The position numbers and the translations under genes were made by a program. Shown piece by piece: positions 1 through 8,277 of a DNA stretch of 64,000 nt (position 1 is the stretch's first letter; every line of letters begins with the position of its first letter). The notes below the pieces were generated by a model that was given only the letters and a program-made list of their open reading frames with translations, did not search any database and was not told where the DNA came from. The stretch is taken from contig JBMNMN010000002.1 in NCBI GenBank assembly GCA_050953365.1, forward strand, positions 248,001 through 312,000, written 5' to 3'. This DNA is from UBA1426 sp050953365 (lineage in GTDB: Bacteria; Bacillota; Clostridia; Peptostreptococcales; Anaerovoracaceae).

Positions 1-2
1 TT

Positions 3-1454
3 TCGGACCGCTACATCAGCGATCGCTTCCTGCCGGATAAGGCCATAGATCTGATGGATGAAGCAGCCTCCATGATACGCACCGAGATTGACAGCATGCC
101 GGCAGAGCTGGATGAATGCGCCAGGAAAATCATGCAGCTTGAAATAGAGAAGCAGGCCTTAGGAAAGGAATCCGATGAAGCCTCGAAGATCAGGCTGGAG
201 AACATCCAGCGAGAGTTGGCTAAACTGAGGGAAGAACACGATGCCATGCGCGCCCAGTGGGAGAGCGAAAAACAAGCCATAACACAGCAAAAGGCAACAA
301 AGCAGCAAATCGAAGAGGTACGCCACGAAATCGAAGAAGCTGAGAGACGTTACGACTTGGAAAAACTCGCAGAACTGAAATACGGCACTCTCCCTGCCCT
401 TGAGAAAAAGCTCCAGGAAGAAACAGCCAGAATAGACGAGGTAAAGGAGTATCGACTTCTAAAAGAAGAGGTAACGGAAGAAGAAATTGCCGAGGTGGTA
501 TCCAAGTGGACCGGAATTCCTGTGAGCAAGCTCGTGGAATCGGAAAAGGAGAAGCTGCTCCGGCTGCCGGAGGTGTTGCATAAGCGGGTTGTCGGTCAGG
601 AGGAGGCGGTCAATGCCGTATCCGAGGCTGTACTTCGCGCCAGGGCCGGCCTAAAGGACATCAATCGTCCCATCGGTTCCTTTATTTTCCTCGGACCGAC
701 GGGAGTAGGAAAGACCGAGTTGGCAAAAGCTCTTTCCGAGGCGCTGTTTGATTCCGAAAAGAATATGATCCGCATCGATATGTCCGAATACATGGAGAAG
801 CATTCCGTATCCAGAATGGTAGGAGCTCCTCCGGGCTATGTGGGTTACGATGAAGGCGGTCAACTGACGGAGGCCGTAAGAAGAAAGCCTTATTCCGTCA
901 TCTTGTTTGATGAGATCGAAAAGGCCCATCCGGATGTATTCAACATTCTGCTTCAGCTGCTGGATGACGGCAGGTTGACGGACAATCAGGGGAGGACGGT
1001 GGACTTTAAAAACTGCATCGTCATCATGACTTCTAATATAGGAAGCGCCTATCTGGTGGAAAACATCGAGCCCGACGGTACGATTTCCTATGAGGTGAAG
1101 GAGAGGGTGGAGGAAGAGATGAAGCGTTACTTCCGCCCGGAATTCATAAATAGGATCGACGACATAGTGCTCTTCTCGCCGCTGACGGAAGATCAGATCA
1201 TCAAAATCATCGATCTGGCCATGGAGGATATTCAAAAGAGACTTGCGGATCGCAGAATTCAAGTGGCTCTTACGGATGCGACGAAACGATACATCGCAAA
1301 AGAAGCTTATTCGCCTACCTTCGGAGCAAGGCCTGTGAAGCGATATCTGCAAAAACATATTGAAACGGAAATCGCAACGAAGATCATCCGGGGCGAGGTT
1401 AAGGACGGAGAAACCATTACCATCGATATTAAAGATGATAAAATGGTTCTTTAA
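3..1454 (+). CDS. clpB: ClpB disaggregase, C-terminal part (5' end outside the window)
   Basis: This is the 3' part of an AAA+ protein disaggregase that works with DnaK to resolubilise aggregated proteins in the cytoplasm. The frame is already open at base 3, so the first AAA+ domain lies upstream. Visible in order: the end of the first AAA+ module, the long heptad-rich middle domain (about nt 100-480) that separates ClpB from ClpA/ClpX, the second Walker A (GPTGVGKT, near nt 693-716), Walker B (ILFDEIEKAH) and the small C-terminal domain (GARPVKRYLQ). About 483 codons are present; full ClpB has around 860. A strong hairpin terminator follows the stop. The family call is secure because the coiled-coil domain is intact. 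Confidence 0.95.
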   Translation, partial: SDRYISDRFLPDKAIDLMDEAASMIRTEIDSMPAELDECARKIMQLEIEKQALGKESDEASKIRLENIQRELAKLREEHDAMRAQWESEKQAITQQKATKQQIEEVRHEIEEAERRYDLEKLAELKYGTLPALEKKLQEETARIDEVKEYRLLKEEVTEEEIAEVVSKWTGIPVSKLVESEKEKLLRLPEVLHKRVVGQEEAVNAVSEAVLRARAGLKDINRPIGSFIFLGPTGVGKTELAKALSEALFDSEKNMIRIDMSEYMEKHSVSRMVGAPPGYVGYDEGGQLTEAVRRKPYSVILFDEIEKAHPDVFNILLQLLDDGRLTDNQGRTVDFKNCIVIMTSNIGSAYLVENIEPDGTISYEVKERVEEEMKRYFRPEFINRIDDIVLFSPLTEDQIIKIIDLAMEDIQKRLADRRIQVALTDATKRYIAKEAYSPTFGARPVKRYLQKHIETEIATKIIRGEVKDGETITIDIKDDKMVL

Positions 1455-1470
1455 TGGAGCATTACGAAAA

Positions 1471-1506
1471 AAGAGGGGACATTTCTTCGCCGAAATGTCC
1501 CCTTTT
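1471..1506. terminator. Bidirectional intrinsic terminator between clpB and aroB
   Basis: An 11-bp stem GGGGACATTTC (1475-1485) pairs with GAAATGTCCCC (1492-1502) around a 6-nt loop. It is followed by TTTT on the plus strand and by a T-run on the minus strand. It sits between two convergent genes and can serve both. Confidence 0.9.
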
Positions 1507-1547
1507 GCATTGCATCTGAAAAAAGTGTTTCTTGGAAACCTCCAGCT

Positions 1548-2627
1548 TTAGCTGTTTTTCGGATCTATGAAATCTGCATACTCGGATTTGTTGATCTGAT
1601 AGAGGAATCCCTTGCCGATCTTCTCAAGAAGCACCAGGTTCAGAGTATTGCCGCGGCGCTTCTTATCGTGCTTGACCGCCTCCGTTATCTCGCGAATATT
1701 CGCATCGGCAGGAAGCTGGTAGGGCAGGTCGTATGCGGTGAGAATTTTCTTAAGCAAGTTGGACGTATTGGGTGCCGTAAGTCCTGCTCTTTCGCCTGCC
1801 AGAGTCGTCATATACATGCCGATAGCCACCGCTTCTCCGTGTGAATACGTTTTCTCGGGATAATAGTCTTCAATACAGTGTCCGAAGGTGTGGCCGAAGT
1901 TCAGCAGCATTGCGATGCCGTAGTCACGGGAATCCAACTCGATGATCTGCTTTTTAATTAGGCAGCAGCGATAGATGATAGACTCGATGCCGGAACCGTC
2001 ATTTTTTGAGGCCTTCTCCATAAGGTCGGAAAAGAGATCCAAATCAAAAACACAGCCGTATTTAATGACTTCCGCCATACCGTCATCGAAAACCTCATCC
2101 GGCAAAGTCCTTACGAAAGCGGGATCAATGAATACTTCCCGGGGCTGATAAAAAGTTCCGGCTAAGTTCTTACCTTCCGCAAGATTGGCGCCGTTTTTTC
2201 CTCCTATGCTGGCATCCACCATTGCCATAAGGGTTGTGGGAACCATGATCAGATTTACGCCGCGCAGGAAAGTTGCGGCTGTAAAACCGGAAATATCCCC
2301 GATAACGCCGCCGCCCAAGGCCAAGATCACATCCTCCCGGGTCAGTTGGAAATCCAGGAGCTTGCTGTAAAGGTGAGGCAAAACATTAAATGACTTGCTG
2401 TCCTCCCCCGGCGGAAGAGATATCAGGGTCCAATTGATGCCAGATTTGTCCATCTGCGCCCGGAGCTCCTCTTCGTAAATACTTAATACCGTATCATCGG
2501 TAATTACGGCAATTTTCTTGTCGGGGAACAGATTTGCCAGAGTGGAGCCCATATGTTTAAAGAATCCCATTTCTGTCGTAACAGTGTATTTCTGTGTATT
2601 TGTATTAATAGTAAGCGTTTGACGCAT
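1548..2627 (-). CDS. aroB: 3-dehydroquinate synthase
   Basis: Converts DAHP to 3-dehydroquinate, the second step of the shikimate pathway, using NAD+ and a divalent metal in the cytoplasm. The 359-aa product has the family length and motifs: nucleotide-binding GGGVIGD, the PTTLMAMVDASIGGK segment and the metal-binding HTFGH. An upstream ATG exists at 2657, but the ATG at 2627 (MRQTLT) is preceded at proper distance by GAGGTGAT, so I chose 2627. No other shikimate genes lie next to it. It is divergently transcribed from a DUF975 gene with its own promoter. Confidence 0.95.
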   Translation of the reverse strand: MRQTLTINTNTQKYTVTTEMGFFKHMGSTLANLFPDKKIAVITDDTVLSIYEEELRAQMDKSGINWTLISLPPGEDSKSFNVLPHLYSKLLDFQLTREDVILALGGGVIGDISGFTAATFLRGVNLIMVPTTLMAMVDASIGGKNGANLAEGKNLAGTFYQPREVFIDPAFVRTLPDEVFDDGMAEVIKYGCVFDLDLFSDLMEKASKNDGSGIESIIYRCCLIKKQIIELDSRDYGIAMLLNFGHTFGHCIEDYYPEKTYSHGEAVAIGMYMTTLAGERAGLTAPNTSNLLKKILTAYDLPYQLPADANIREITEAVKHDKKRRGNTLNLVLLEKIGKGFLYQINKSEYADFIDPKNS

Positions 2628-2659
2628 TTTTATCACCTCATGAAATAGTATATACAATA

Positions 2660-2688
2660 AGTATATACGATAGATTTCTCAAAATCAA
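2660..2688 (-). promoter_or_regulatory. Predicted sigma-A promoter of aroB
   Basis: On the minus strand, TTGATT and TATACT are separated by exactly 17 bases. The start point would lie about 25 bases before the aroB start codon. Two copies of the self-complementary octamer GTATATAC (2649-2656 and 2661-2668) overlap and follow the -10 region and could be an operator. Confidence 0.6.
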
Positions 2689-2694
2689 AGTAAT

Positions 2695-2723
2695 TTGCAT
2701 TTCCATGTATGAGCGGATATAAT
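2695..2723 (+). promoter_or_regulatory. Predicted sigma-A promoter of the DUF975 gene
   Basis: TTGCAT and TATAAT are separated by 17 bases, about 37 bases before the ATG at 2760. It lies just beside the opposing aroB promoter, so the two may influence each other. Confidence 0.65.
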
Positions 2724-2759
2724 AGTTCAGACAATATAACAATGGAATAAGGAGGCTAT

Positions 2760-3434
2760 ATGGGAGATAATATTGTAACGGTATCGTGCAGCAACATGCG
2801 GAGTTGGGGCAGGCAGGCTCTTGCCGGAAGATGGGGGACTGCAGTGTTGGGAACCCTCTTGCTAATGGCACTGACCTCTGTGCCCATATTGACCTTCACT
2901 TTCCTCTTTGAGAACACGGATTACATTTCAAATCTGTATTCCATGCTGGTCTCCGGGCCTCTTACCCTGGGATATATCACATTTATCCTTGCCTTATTCC
3001 GCAGAAAAAACACTTCGCCTATTGAAGTTTTTTACGGTTTTGAGCGTTTCGGAAAAGCTCTCGGGCTAATGCTCTTAATAAATGTTCTCGTTCTTCTCTG
3101 GTCTCTGCTTTTCATCATACCCGGAATCATTGCATCCTTTCGCTATGCTCTCTGTTTTTATATTCTGGCTGATCATCCGGAAATGGGTATATTGGACATC
3201 ATTCGAGAAAGCAAGCGATTGATGTACGGGAACAAGTGGAAGCTGTTTTGTCTCGAACTTTCTTTTATAGGATGGTTTCTTCTGGGGCTCTTGACGGCAG
3301 GTATCGGCTTCCTATGGGTTATGCCTTATATTAGCGCCGCTACAGCAGGTTTTTATGAAGTTGCCAACGGAAATCTGAGACCTTATTACCCAAGTTTATC
3401 TTCCGAGGAAGAGAATTCGGATTCCGCTTTTTAG
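2760..3434 (+). CDS. DUF975-type integral membrane protein
   Basis: A 224-aa polytopic membrane protein of unknown function. The N-terminus carries the family-like stretch RQALAGRWGTAVLGTLL, followed by about five hydrophobic segments. A central FRYALCFYILADHP stretch and the SKRLMYGNKWKLFCLELSFIGW stretch also fit DUF975. The ribosome-binding site AAGGAGG lies directly upstream of the ATG. It stands alone between aroB (divergent) and a P-loop ATPase gene, so context gives no role. Confidence 0.8.
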   Translation: MGDNIVTVSCSNMRSWGRQALAGRWGTAVLGTLLLMALTSVPILTFTFLFENTDYISNLYSMLVSGPLTLGYITFILALFRRKNTSPIEVFYGFERFGKALGLMLLINVLVLLWSLLFIIPGIIASFRYALCFYILADHPEMGILDIIRESKRLMYGNKWKLFCLELSFIGWFLLGLLTAGIGFLWVMPYISAATAGFYEVANGNLRPYYPSLSSEEENSDSAF

Positions 3435-3528
3435 TGAAGCTAAATAGGTTAAACTTTTTCGAACAAAATCGGGAACGGCTTTTTCTCCTTCTACATATTA
3501 TGAATAGTCTTAAGGAGGAAATGAGCCC

Positions 3529-4638
3529 ATGAACGGAAAAGCAAGACATTACTTTCCGGGGAATAATACCCCGGTCGGTTTTTTTTCCTATTACCACTAT
3601 ATCTTAGATCAAAAGGAAGCTAAACAGATCTGGTGCATAAAGGGCGGTCCGGGGACCGGTAAATCCAGTTTTATGAAGAAAATCGGAGAAACCATGCTGG
3701 CAGAAGGATACGACGTGGATTTTCTGCATTGCTCTTCGGACAGCAATTCTCTTGACGGGATATTGTTGCGGGACTTGAAGGTTTCTTTGATTGACGGCAC
3801 TGCGCCTCATGTCATCGATCCGGCAAACCCCGGAGCTGTGGACAGCATCATCAATCTGGGTGATTACTGGAATGAAAAGGGTATCCGGAAAAACCGGGAA
3901 CGGATAATAGAAGCGAATGAGGAAATCGGGGCAATTTTCACCGGTGTTTACAATTACCTGCGGGCTGCCGAAAGCATGTACGATAATTTGGCGAGGATTC
4001 ATGGCAAGGGCTTGAGTTCTTCTGAGATGTACGACATCGGCGCGGATATCATTGAAAACGAAATGGGGAGTCGGAAGGCGAATCAGGCTTCAGGCAAAGT
4101 TAAGAAGTTCTTTGCAAGCGCCATTACGCCTGACGGTTTGATCAGTTTTCTCCCGGGGCTGCTGGACGGCTATAAAAAAGTCTATGTGATAAAATCCGAA
4201 GTGGGCGGGGGAACGGAAGCCGTTACGTCCATGGTTATGGAAGCCGCTGTAAGCAGAGGCTTTGATGTAGAAGCTTTTTACTGCCCGATGAAACCGGAGA
4301 ATAAACTTGAGCATCTACTGATACCCCAACTGTCGCTGGCCGTCGCAACATCCAACCCATACCATGAAGCAGGCGAAGGTAGTAACTTGCAGCAAAGGAT
4401 TGAGATTGATCTCCGTGAGAAGAGGAGCGCGACAGGTACATTGCTGCAGAGTGAAATTGCCTCGGACAGCGCGCGACATATGAAGGAACTGCTGGAGAAA
4501 GCGGTTTATTTCTTAAGCAAAGCCAAAGCGGAACACGACCGTCTGGAGTCCTATTACATTCCGAATATGGATTTTCAAGGAATTGAAGAGCTTCGAAAAG
4601 ACATTGAAAAACAACTTAGACAGGTCCGGAAAGAATAA
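3529..4638 (+). CDS. Two-lobed P-loop ATPase-like protein (PRK06851-like)
   Basis: A 369-aa protein of unknown function. The N-terminal lobe starts a nucleotide-binding fold with a good Walker A (IKGGPGTGKSSF, about residues 37-48). The C-terminal lobe repeats the same layout (VYVIKSEVGGGTEAV, then a sequence resembling the part after the first P-loop). Its Walker A lacks the Lys-Ser/Thr, so the second site looks dead. The resemblance to the conserved PRK06851-type ATPases of spore formers is from memory. The start ATG follows a TAAGGAGG site. It is a single-gene unit ended by a terminator overlapping the stop codon. Confidence 0.7.
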   Translation: MNGKARHYFPGNNTPVGFFSYYHYILDQKEAKQIWCIKGGPGTGKSSFMKKIGETMLAEGYDVDFLHCSSDSNSLDGILLRDLKVSLIDGTAPHVIDPANPGAVDSIINLGDYWNEKGIRKNRERIIEANEEIGAIFTGVYNYLRAAESMYDNLARIHGKGLSSSEMYDIGADIIENEMGSRKANQASGKVKKFFASAITPDGLISFLPGLLDGYKKVYVIKSEVGGGTEAVTSMVMEAAVSRGFDVEAFYCPMKPENKLEHLLIPQLSLAVATSNPYHEAGEGSNLQQRIEIDLREKRSATGTLLQSEIASDSARHMKELLEKAVYFLSKAKAEHDRLESYYIPNMDFQGIEELRKDIEKQLRQVRKE

Positions 4639-4660
4639 CCGGACCTTTTTTTATTCTTTT
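4622..4660 (+). terminator. Intrinsic terminator overlapping a stop codon
   Basis: AGGTCCGG (4622-4629) pairs with CCGGACCT (4639-4646), with the TAA stop inside the loop region, followed by a long T-rich stretch. Confidence 0.9.
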
Positions 4661-4766
4661 TTTTATTTTTTGAGACAGTTGAAACAATGGTCGGACAAGT
4701 GTAAACTGACATTATAACAACGGTCAGGTTTAAGAGAGATCTTTAATAAAGAAAAGGAGAGAGAAG

Positions 4767-6026
4767 ATGGACTTTAAAATTGACTACATCAGGGAACAAT
4801 TCCCCTGCCTTTCCAAAACTGTAAACGGTGTGCCTGCCGCGTTCCTTGACGGCCCCGGAGGAACACAAGTGCCAAGAAGAGTTGTTGAGAAGATAAATGA
4901 TTATCTGTACTATCGCAACGCAAACTCCCACGGCCAGTTTGTCACCTCCGTAGAAAGCGATGCGCTTTATTGGAAAGCGCGAGAGGCCTTTGCAGATTTC
5001 CTTAACTGCTCTCCCGAAGAAGTTTCATTCGGAGCCAATACCTCGACGAACAATTTTATGCTTGCCTTCGGTCTTCTTCGGACCATGAAACCGGGAGACG
5101 AAGTAGTCATCACGGACATAGACCACGAGGGAAACAGATCGCCCTGGAGAACCCTTGAGGACTTTGGAATTGTCGTAAAGAGCGCAAAGATCGATACGGA
5201 AACCATCACCCTTGATTTCGATGATTTTATGTCCAAGCTTTCGGACAAAACAAAGGTTGTAGCCATCAATTGGGCCGCTAATTCCTGCGGGACCGTAACT
5301 GATGTAAAGAAGTACATAGCCGAAGCGCATAAAGTGGGAGCTATCACAGTGGTGGATGCGGTACATTATGCGCCCCATAAAGTCATCGATGTGAAGGAAA
5401 TCGATACAGATGTCCTCCTGTGCTCATCCTATAAATTCTTCGGACCTCATCTGGGTATTATGTATGTACATAAAAGGGTCGGCGAAAAGATCAAATCCGT
5501 ACGAGTCATGGCCAATGACAATACGGAGATACCCTTCAAGTTCGAAACGGGAACTCCGGCCATGGAGCTGGCTGCAGGAGCCGCAGAGGCCGTAGAGTTT
5601 ATAGCGGATATCGGCGCCATACACATGGACCAGATGGAGGAAAAAGTAAAGCATCTATCCGGAAGGAGAAAGAATATCGTAGCTGGCATGCTGGCTATCG
5701 AAGAGTATGAAGAACATCTTGCTGCTCAGCTGAGAAAAGAGCTTCCCAAGATCCCGGGACTCAAGGTGTACGGACCGAAAGAAGGACATCAAAGGACTTC
5801 CACTGTATCCTTTACCATCGACAATGTAAACTCGGCGGAAATCGGAAAGTTCTTTGCCGAGAGAGGTCTTTTCGTATGGGATGGAGACTTTTATGCAATT
5901 GAAACCATTTGCAATGTCTTAAAGCTTGAAGAAAAGGGCGGATTTGTAAGAATCGGACTTGCGCCATACAACCTGCAGAGCGAGATTGACCGTGTTATTC
6001 AAGCCGTAAAGGATTTTGTGAAATGA
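4767..6026 (+). CDS. Class V aminotransferase / cysteine desulfurase-like PLP enzyme
   Basis: A 419-aa fold-type I PLP enzyme of the cysteine-desulfurase-like group (the TIGR01976 type, from memory). Visible: the N-terminal DGPGGTQVP stretch, the cofactor-binding region GANTSTNNFML, VVDAVHYAPH holding the PLP aspartate, and SSYKFFGPH holding the PLP lysine (about residue 221). The active-site cysteine loop of true IscS/NifS desulfurases is not evident, so the substrate is open. The stop overlaps the start of the homoserine-dehydrogenase-like gene (ATGA), so the two are translationally coupled. That coupling suggests a joint amino-acid pathway rather than Fe-S assembly. Confidence 0.8.
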   Translation: MDFKIDYIREQFPCLSKTVNGVPAAFLDGPGGTQVPRRVVEKINDYLYYRNANSHGQFVTSVESDALYWKAREAFADFLNCSPEEVSFGANTSTNNFMLAFGLLRTMKPGDEVVITDIDHEGNRSPWRTLEDFGIVVKSAKIDTETITLDFDDFMSKLSDKTKVVAINWAANSCGTVTDVKKYIAEAHKVGAITVVDAVHYAPHKVIDVKEIDTDVLLCSSYKFFGPHLGIMYVHKRVGEKIKSVRVMANDNTEIPFKFETGTPAMELAAGAAEAVEFIADIGAIHMDQMEEKVKHLSGRRKNIVAGMLAIEEYEEHLAAQLRKELPKIPGLKVYGPKEGHQRTSTVSFTIDNVNSAEIGKFFAERGLFVWDGDFYAIETICNVLKLEEKGGFVRIGLAPYNLQSEIDRVIQAVKDFVK

Positions 6027-7054
6027 AGACTTTAAAACTGCTGTTGCTGGGTTTTGGCAATGCGGCCCGGGCGTTTGCAGATCTTTTACTCGATAAAAAA
6101 GATGAAATAGCGGAGCAATTCGGTTATGAAATCTCTGTTGTAGGTATCGTCACGAAGAGTCGCGGATGCCTGGAAAATCAGCAGGGTATTGATTTGGAAA
6201 AAGCATTGCACCATATTCGTACAACGGGAAAGTTTGATAGGACGGAGAAGGGATTTTCACAGATCACATCCATGGAGGCAGCACGAAGCCTGGAATACGA
6301 TGTTCTCGTTGAGTTGACACCGCTTGATATTTTCTCCGGGCAGCCCGCTATCGATCATATTAAAACGGCGTTTTCCAGAGGAAAGCATGTGATCACGGCA
6401 AACAAAGGACCTGTGGCCTGGGCCTTCAGAGAGCTGAAAGAGATGGCTGAGGAGCATAATTCCTTATTTTTCTATGAGACTACGGTAATGGATGGCACAC
6501 CGGTGTTCAACCTGGTGCGAGAGACGCTAAAGCTGTGCAAGGTAACAGAAGTCGAAGGGATCCTGAATACCACGACCAATTTTATTCTCGAAGAATTGGC
6601 CAAGGGTGAGGAATATGACAGTGTGATTGCGGAAGGGAAGCGCCGTGGTTTTATTGAAGCGGATCCTGCAATGGATATCGACGGTTGGGATGCGGCGGCC
6701 AAGGTGGCCGCCCTGCTCAATGTCCTGATGGATGCGGGAATTACGCCCATGGACATCGATCGAACGGGAATCGGAGCCGTCACGGAAAAACAGATCCGGG
6801 AAGCGCGGGAAAAAAACAATGTAATTAAGCTGATATGTCGAGGAGCTTTTGAAAACGGAAAGGTCGTTGCCTCTGTCAAACCGGTGGAGGTGCCGATAAC
6901 CAGCCTGCAGGCTACCATTGACGGCACCTCTTCTTACGTGTCTATAACCACGGATTTGATGGGTAAGGTTTCCGTCATAGAGCATGCGCCGGAGATAGAG
7001 CAGACGGGATACGGCATATTAAGTGACCTTGTCAGTCTAATGAAGTATTTATAG
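6023..7054 (+). CDS. Homoserine dehydrogenase-like oxidoreductase, without ACT domain
   Basis: A 343-aa NAD(P)-dependent enzyme. Homoserine dehydrogenases reduce aspartate semialdehyde to homoserine. The N-terminal Rossmann motif is LLLGFGNAARAF. TANKGP (lysine about residue 127) and GFIEADPAMDIDGWDAAAK (Glu/Asp/Lys catalytic set) match the family. The C-terminal regulatory ACT domain of biosynthetic enzymes is missing. No hom-thrC-thrB neighbours are present. It overlaps the preceding class V aminotransferase gene by 4 bases and lies just before a racemase/ligase cluster. It could be a paralogue making homoserine, or acting on a related semialdehyde, for that cluster. Confidence 0.8.
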   Translation: MKTLKLLLLGFGNAARAFADLLLDKKDEIAEQFGYEISVVGIVTKSRGCLENQQGIDLEKALHHIRTTGKFDRTEKGFSQITSMEAARSLEYDVLVELTPLDIFSGQPAIDHIKTAFSRGKHVITANKGPVAWAFRELKEMAEEHNSLFFYETTVMDGTPVFNLVRETLKLCKVTEVEGILNTTTNFILEELAKGEEYDSVIAEGKRRGFIEADPAMDIDGWDAAAKVAALLNVLMDAGITPMDIDRTGIGAVTEKQIREAREKNNVIKLICRGAFENGKVVASVKPVEVPITSLQATIDGTSSYVSITTDLMGKVSVIEHAPEIEQTGYGILSDLVSLMKYL

Positions 7055-7099
7055 CTTTTTCTTGCGCAATCAAAGGACATGATCGGCCCGGCGGCATTG

Positions 7100-7128
7100 T
7101 TGCTATTATAACAGCCGACGTGTATAAT
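7100..7128 (+). promoter_or_regulatory. Predicted sigma-A promoter of the racemase/ligase cluster
   Basis: TTGCTA (7100-7105) and TATAAT (7123-7128) are separated by 17 bases, 49 bases before the ATG at 7177. It implies that the genes from 7177 form a unit of their own, apart from the two genes before it. Confidence 0.7.
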
Positions 7129-7176
7129 TAATTGTAAAGTGTGAATAAAAAGTACTAGAAAAAAGGAGCATTATTT

Positions 7177-8277
7177 ATGAGCAGTTTAGAAAAAAAATAC
7201 CCTTACGTTGAAGTGGACCTGAGTAAACTTCGTCATAACATCGATGCGGTAGTGAATATGTGTAAAGAACAGGGCATCAGTATTGCGGGTGTTGTAAAAG
7301 GATTTAACGGCATTCCCGAAACATTGCCCATTTACCAGGAGTCCGGATGCACATCCATTGCAAGCTCCAGACTGGAACACATTGAAGATGCGAGAAATTT
7401 GGGACTTGCGGGTCCTTTCATGCTCATACGAATTCCCATGTTAAGTGAAGTCCCCGATCTGGTGCGCCTGGCAGATATCAGCCTCAACAGCGAAGTTGAA
7501 GTGCTCCGCGCCATCAATGAGGAATGCAAAAAACAAGGAAAGACACATAAAGTAATTCTCATGGCGGATCTTGGGGATTTGAGAGAAGGGTTCTGGGAAG
7601 TGGAGGATTTGGTGAATGCTGCGGTCTTAGTTGAAAACGAGCTTGAACATCTCACCTTGGAAGGAGTGGGAACCAACCTGGGTTGTTACGGTTCCATCAA
7701 TGCCACTCCCGAAAAAATGGAAGAACTGATTCAAAGAGCCGAAACTATTGAAAAAGCCATCGGAAGACAGCTCAATATCATTTCCGGGGGAGGAACTACA
7801 TCTTTCCCGATGGTTGTAAATCGCACAATGCCGGAACGTATCAATCACCTGCGCATGGGAGAAGGTATCGCGCTGGGCAAAGATCTGGCGGATCTCTGGG
7901 GTCTGGATATGAGTTTCCTCAATCACGATGTCTTTACTTTGCGGGCGCAGATTATTGAGATTAAGGACAAGCCCAGCTATCCCGTAGGTGAAATTTTTGT
8001 GGATTGTTTCGGAAACAAGGGCGTCTATGTGGACAGAGGGATCCGGAGAAGGGCTATTCTGGGCATCGGAAAAGTGGATTTCTGTCTCGACAGCCAGCTG
8101 GAGCCCAGACTTCCGGGAGTGGAAGTTCTCGGAAGCAGCAGCGACCACCTGCTTGTGGATATCCAAGATTGCAAGGAAGAACTGAAAGTCGGGGATATCC
8201 TGGAATTTGATCTGCGCTATTCCACAATGGTCTTCCTGACAGGATCAAGATATGTACGGCTGGAGATTAAGCGATGA
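7177..8277 (+). CDS. orr: Alanine/ornithine racemase-family PLP enzyme (ornithine racemase-like)
   Basis: A 366-aa fold-type III PLP enzyme with the alanine-racemase TIM barrel. The PLP lysine is in AGVVKGFNG (K41), and GTNLGCYG, SGGGTTSFP and RMGEGIALG match the ornithine racemase group. It would interconvert L- and D-ornithine (or a similar basic amino acid). In Clostridium sticklandii the orr gene belongs to oxidative ornithine breakdown, but none of those partner genes are here. Instead it overlaps (ATGA) a D-aspartate-ligase-like ATP-grasp gene and is followed by an Asp/Glu racemase and a MurE-like ligase. That argues for a cell-wall role. The symbol is by resemblance and the substrate is unproven. 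Confidence 0.75.
   Translation: MSSLEKKYPYVEVDLSKLRHNIDAVVNMCKEQGISIAGVVKGFNGIPETLPIYQESGCTSIASSRLEHIEDARNLGLAGPFMLIRIPMLSEVPDLVRLADISLNSEVEVLRAINEECKKQGKTHKVILMADLGDLREGFWEVEDLVNAAVLVENELEHLTLEGVGTNLGCYGSINATPEKMEELIQRAETIEKAIGRQLNIISGGGTTSFPMVVNRTMPERINHLRMGEGIALGKDLADLWGLDMSFLNHDVFTLRAQIIEIKDKPSYPVGEIFVDCFGNKGVYVDRGIRRRAILGIGKVDFCLDSQLEPRLPGVEVLGSSSDHLLVDIQDCKEELKVGDILEFDLRYSTMVFLTGSRYVRLEIKR

Noticed and set aside
651..1358. Long antisense frames in clpB, rmuC (41989-43419) and ligand-binding genes
   Set aside because: They mirror well-supported genes, lack ribosome-binding sites and show no family motifs.
4679..4718. Promoter before the class V aminotransferase
   Set aside because: A TATAAC is present, but the TTGAAA lies 28 bases away, too far for a sigma-A promoter.
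7177..8277. Ornithine fermentation operon
   Set aside because: An ornithine-racemase-like gene alone is not enough; no ornithine aminomutase, ord or ort genes are present nearby.
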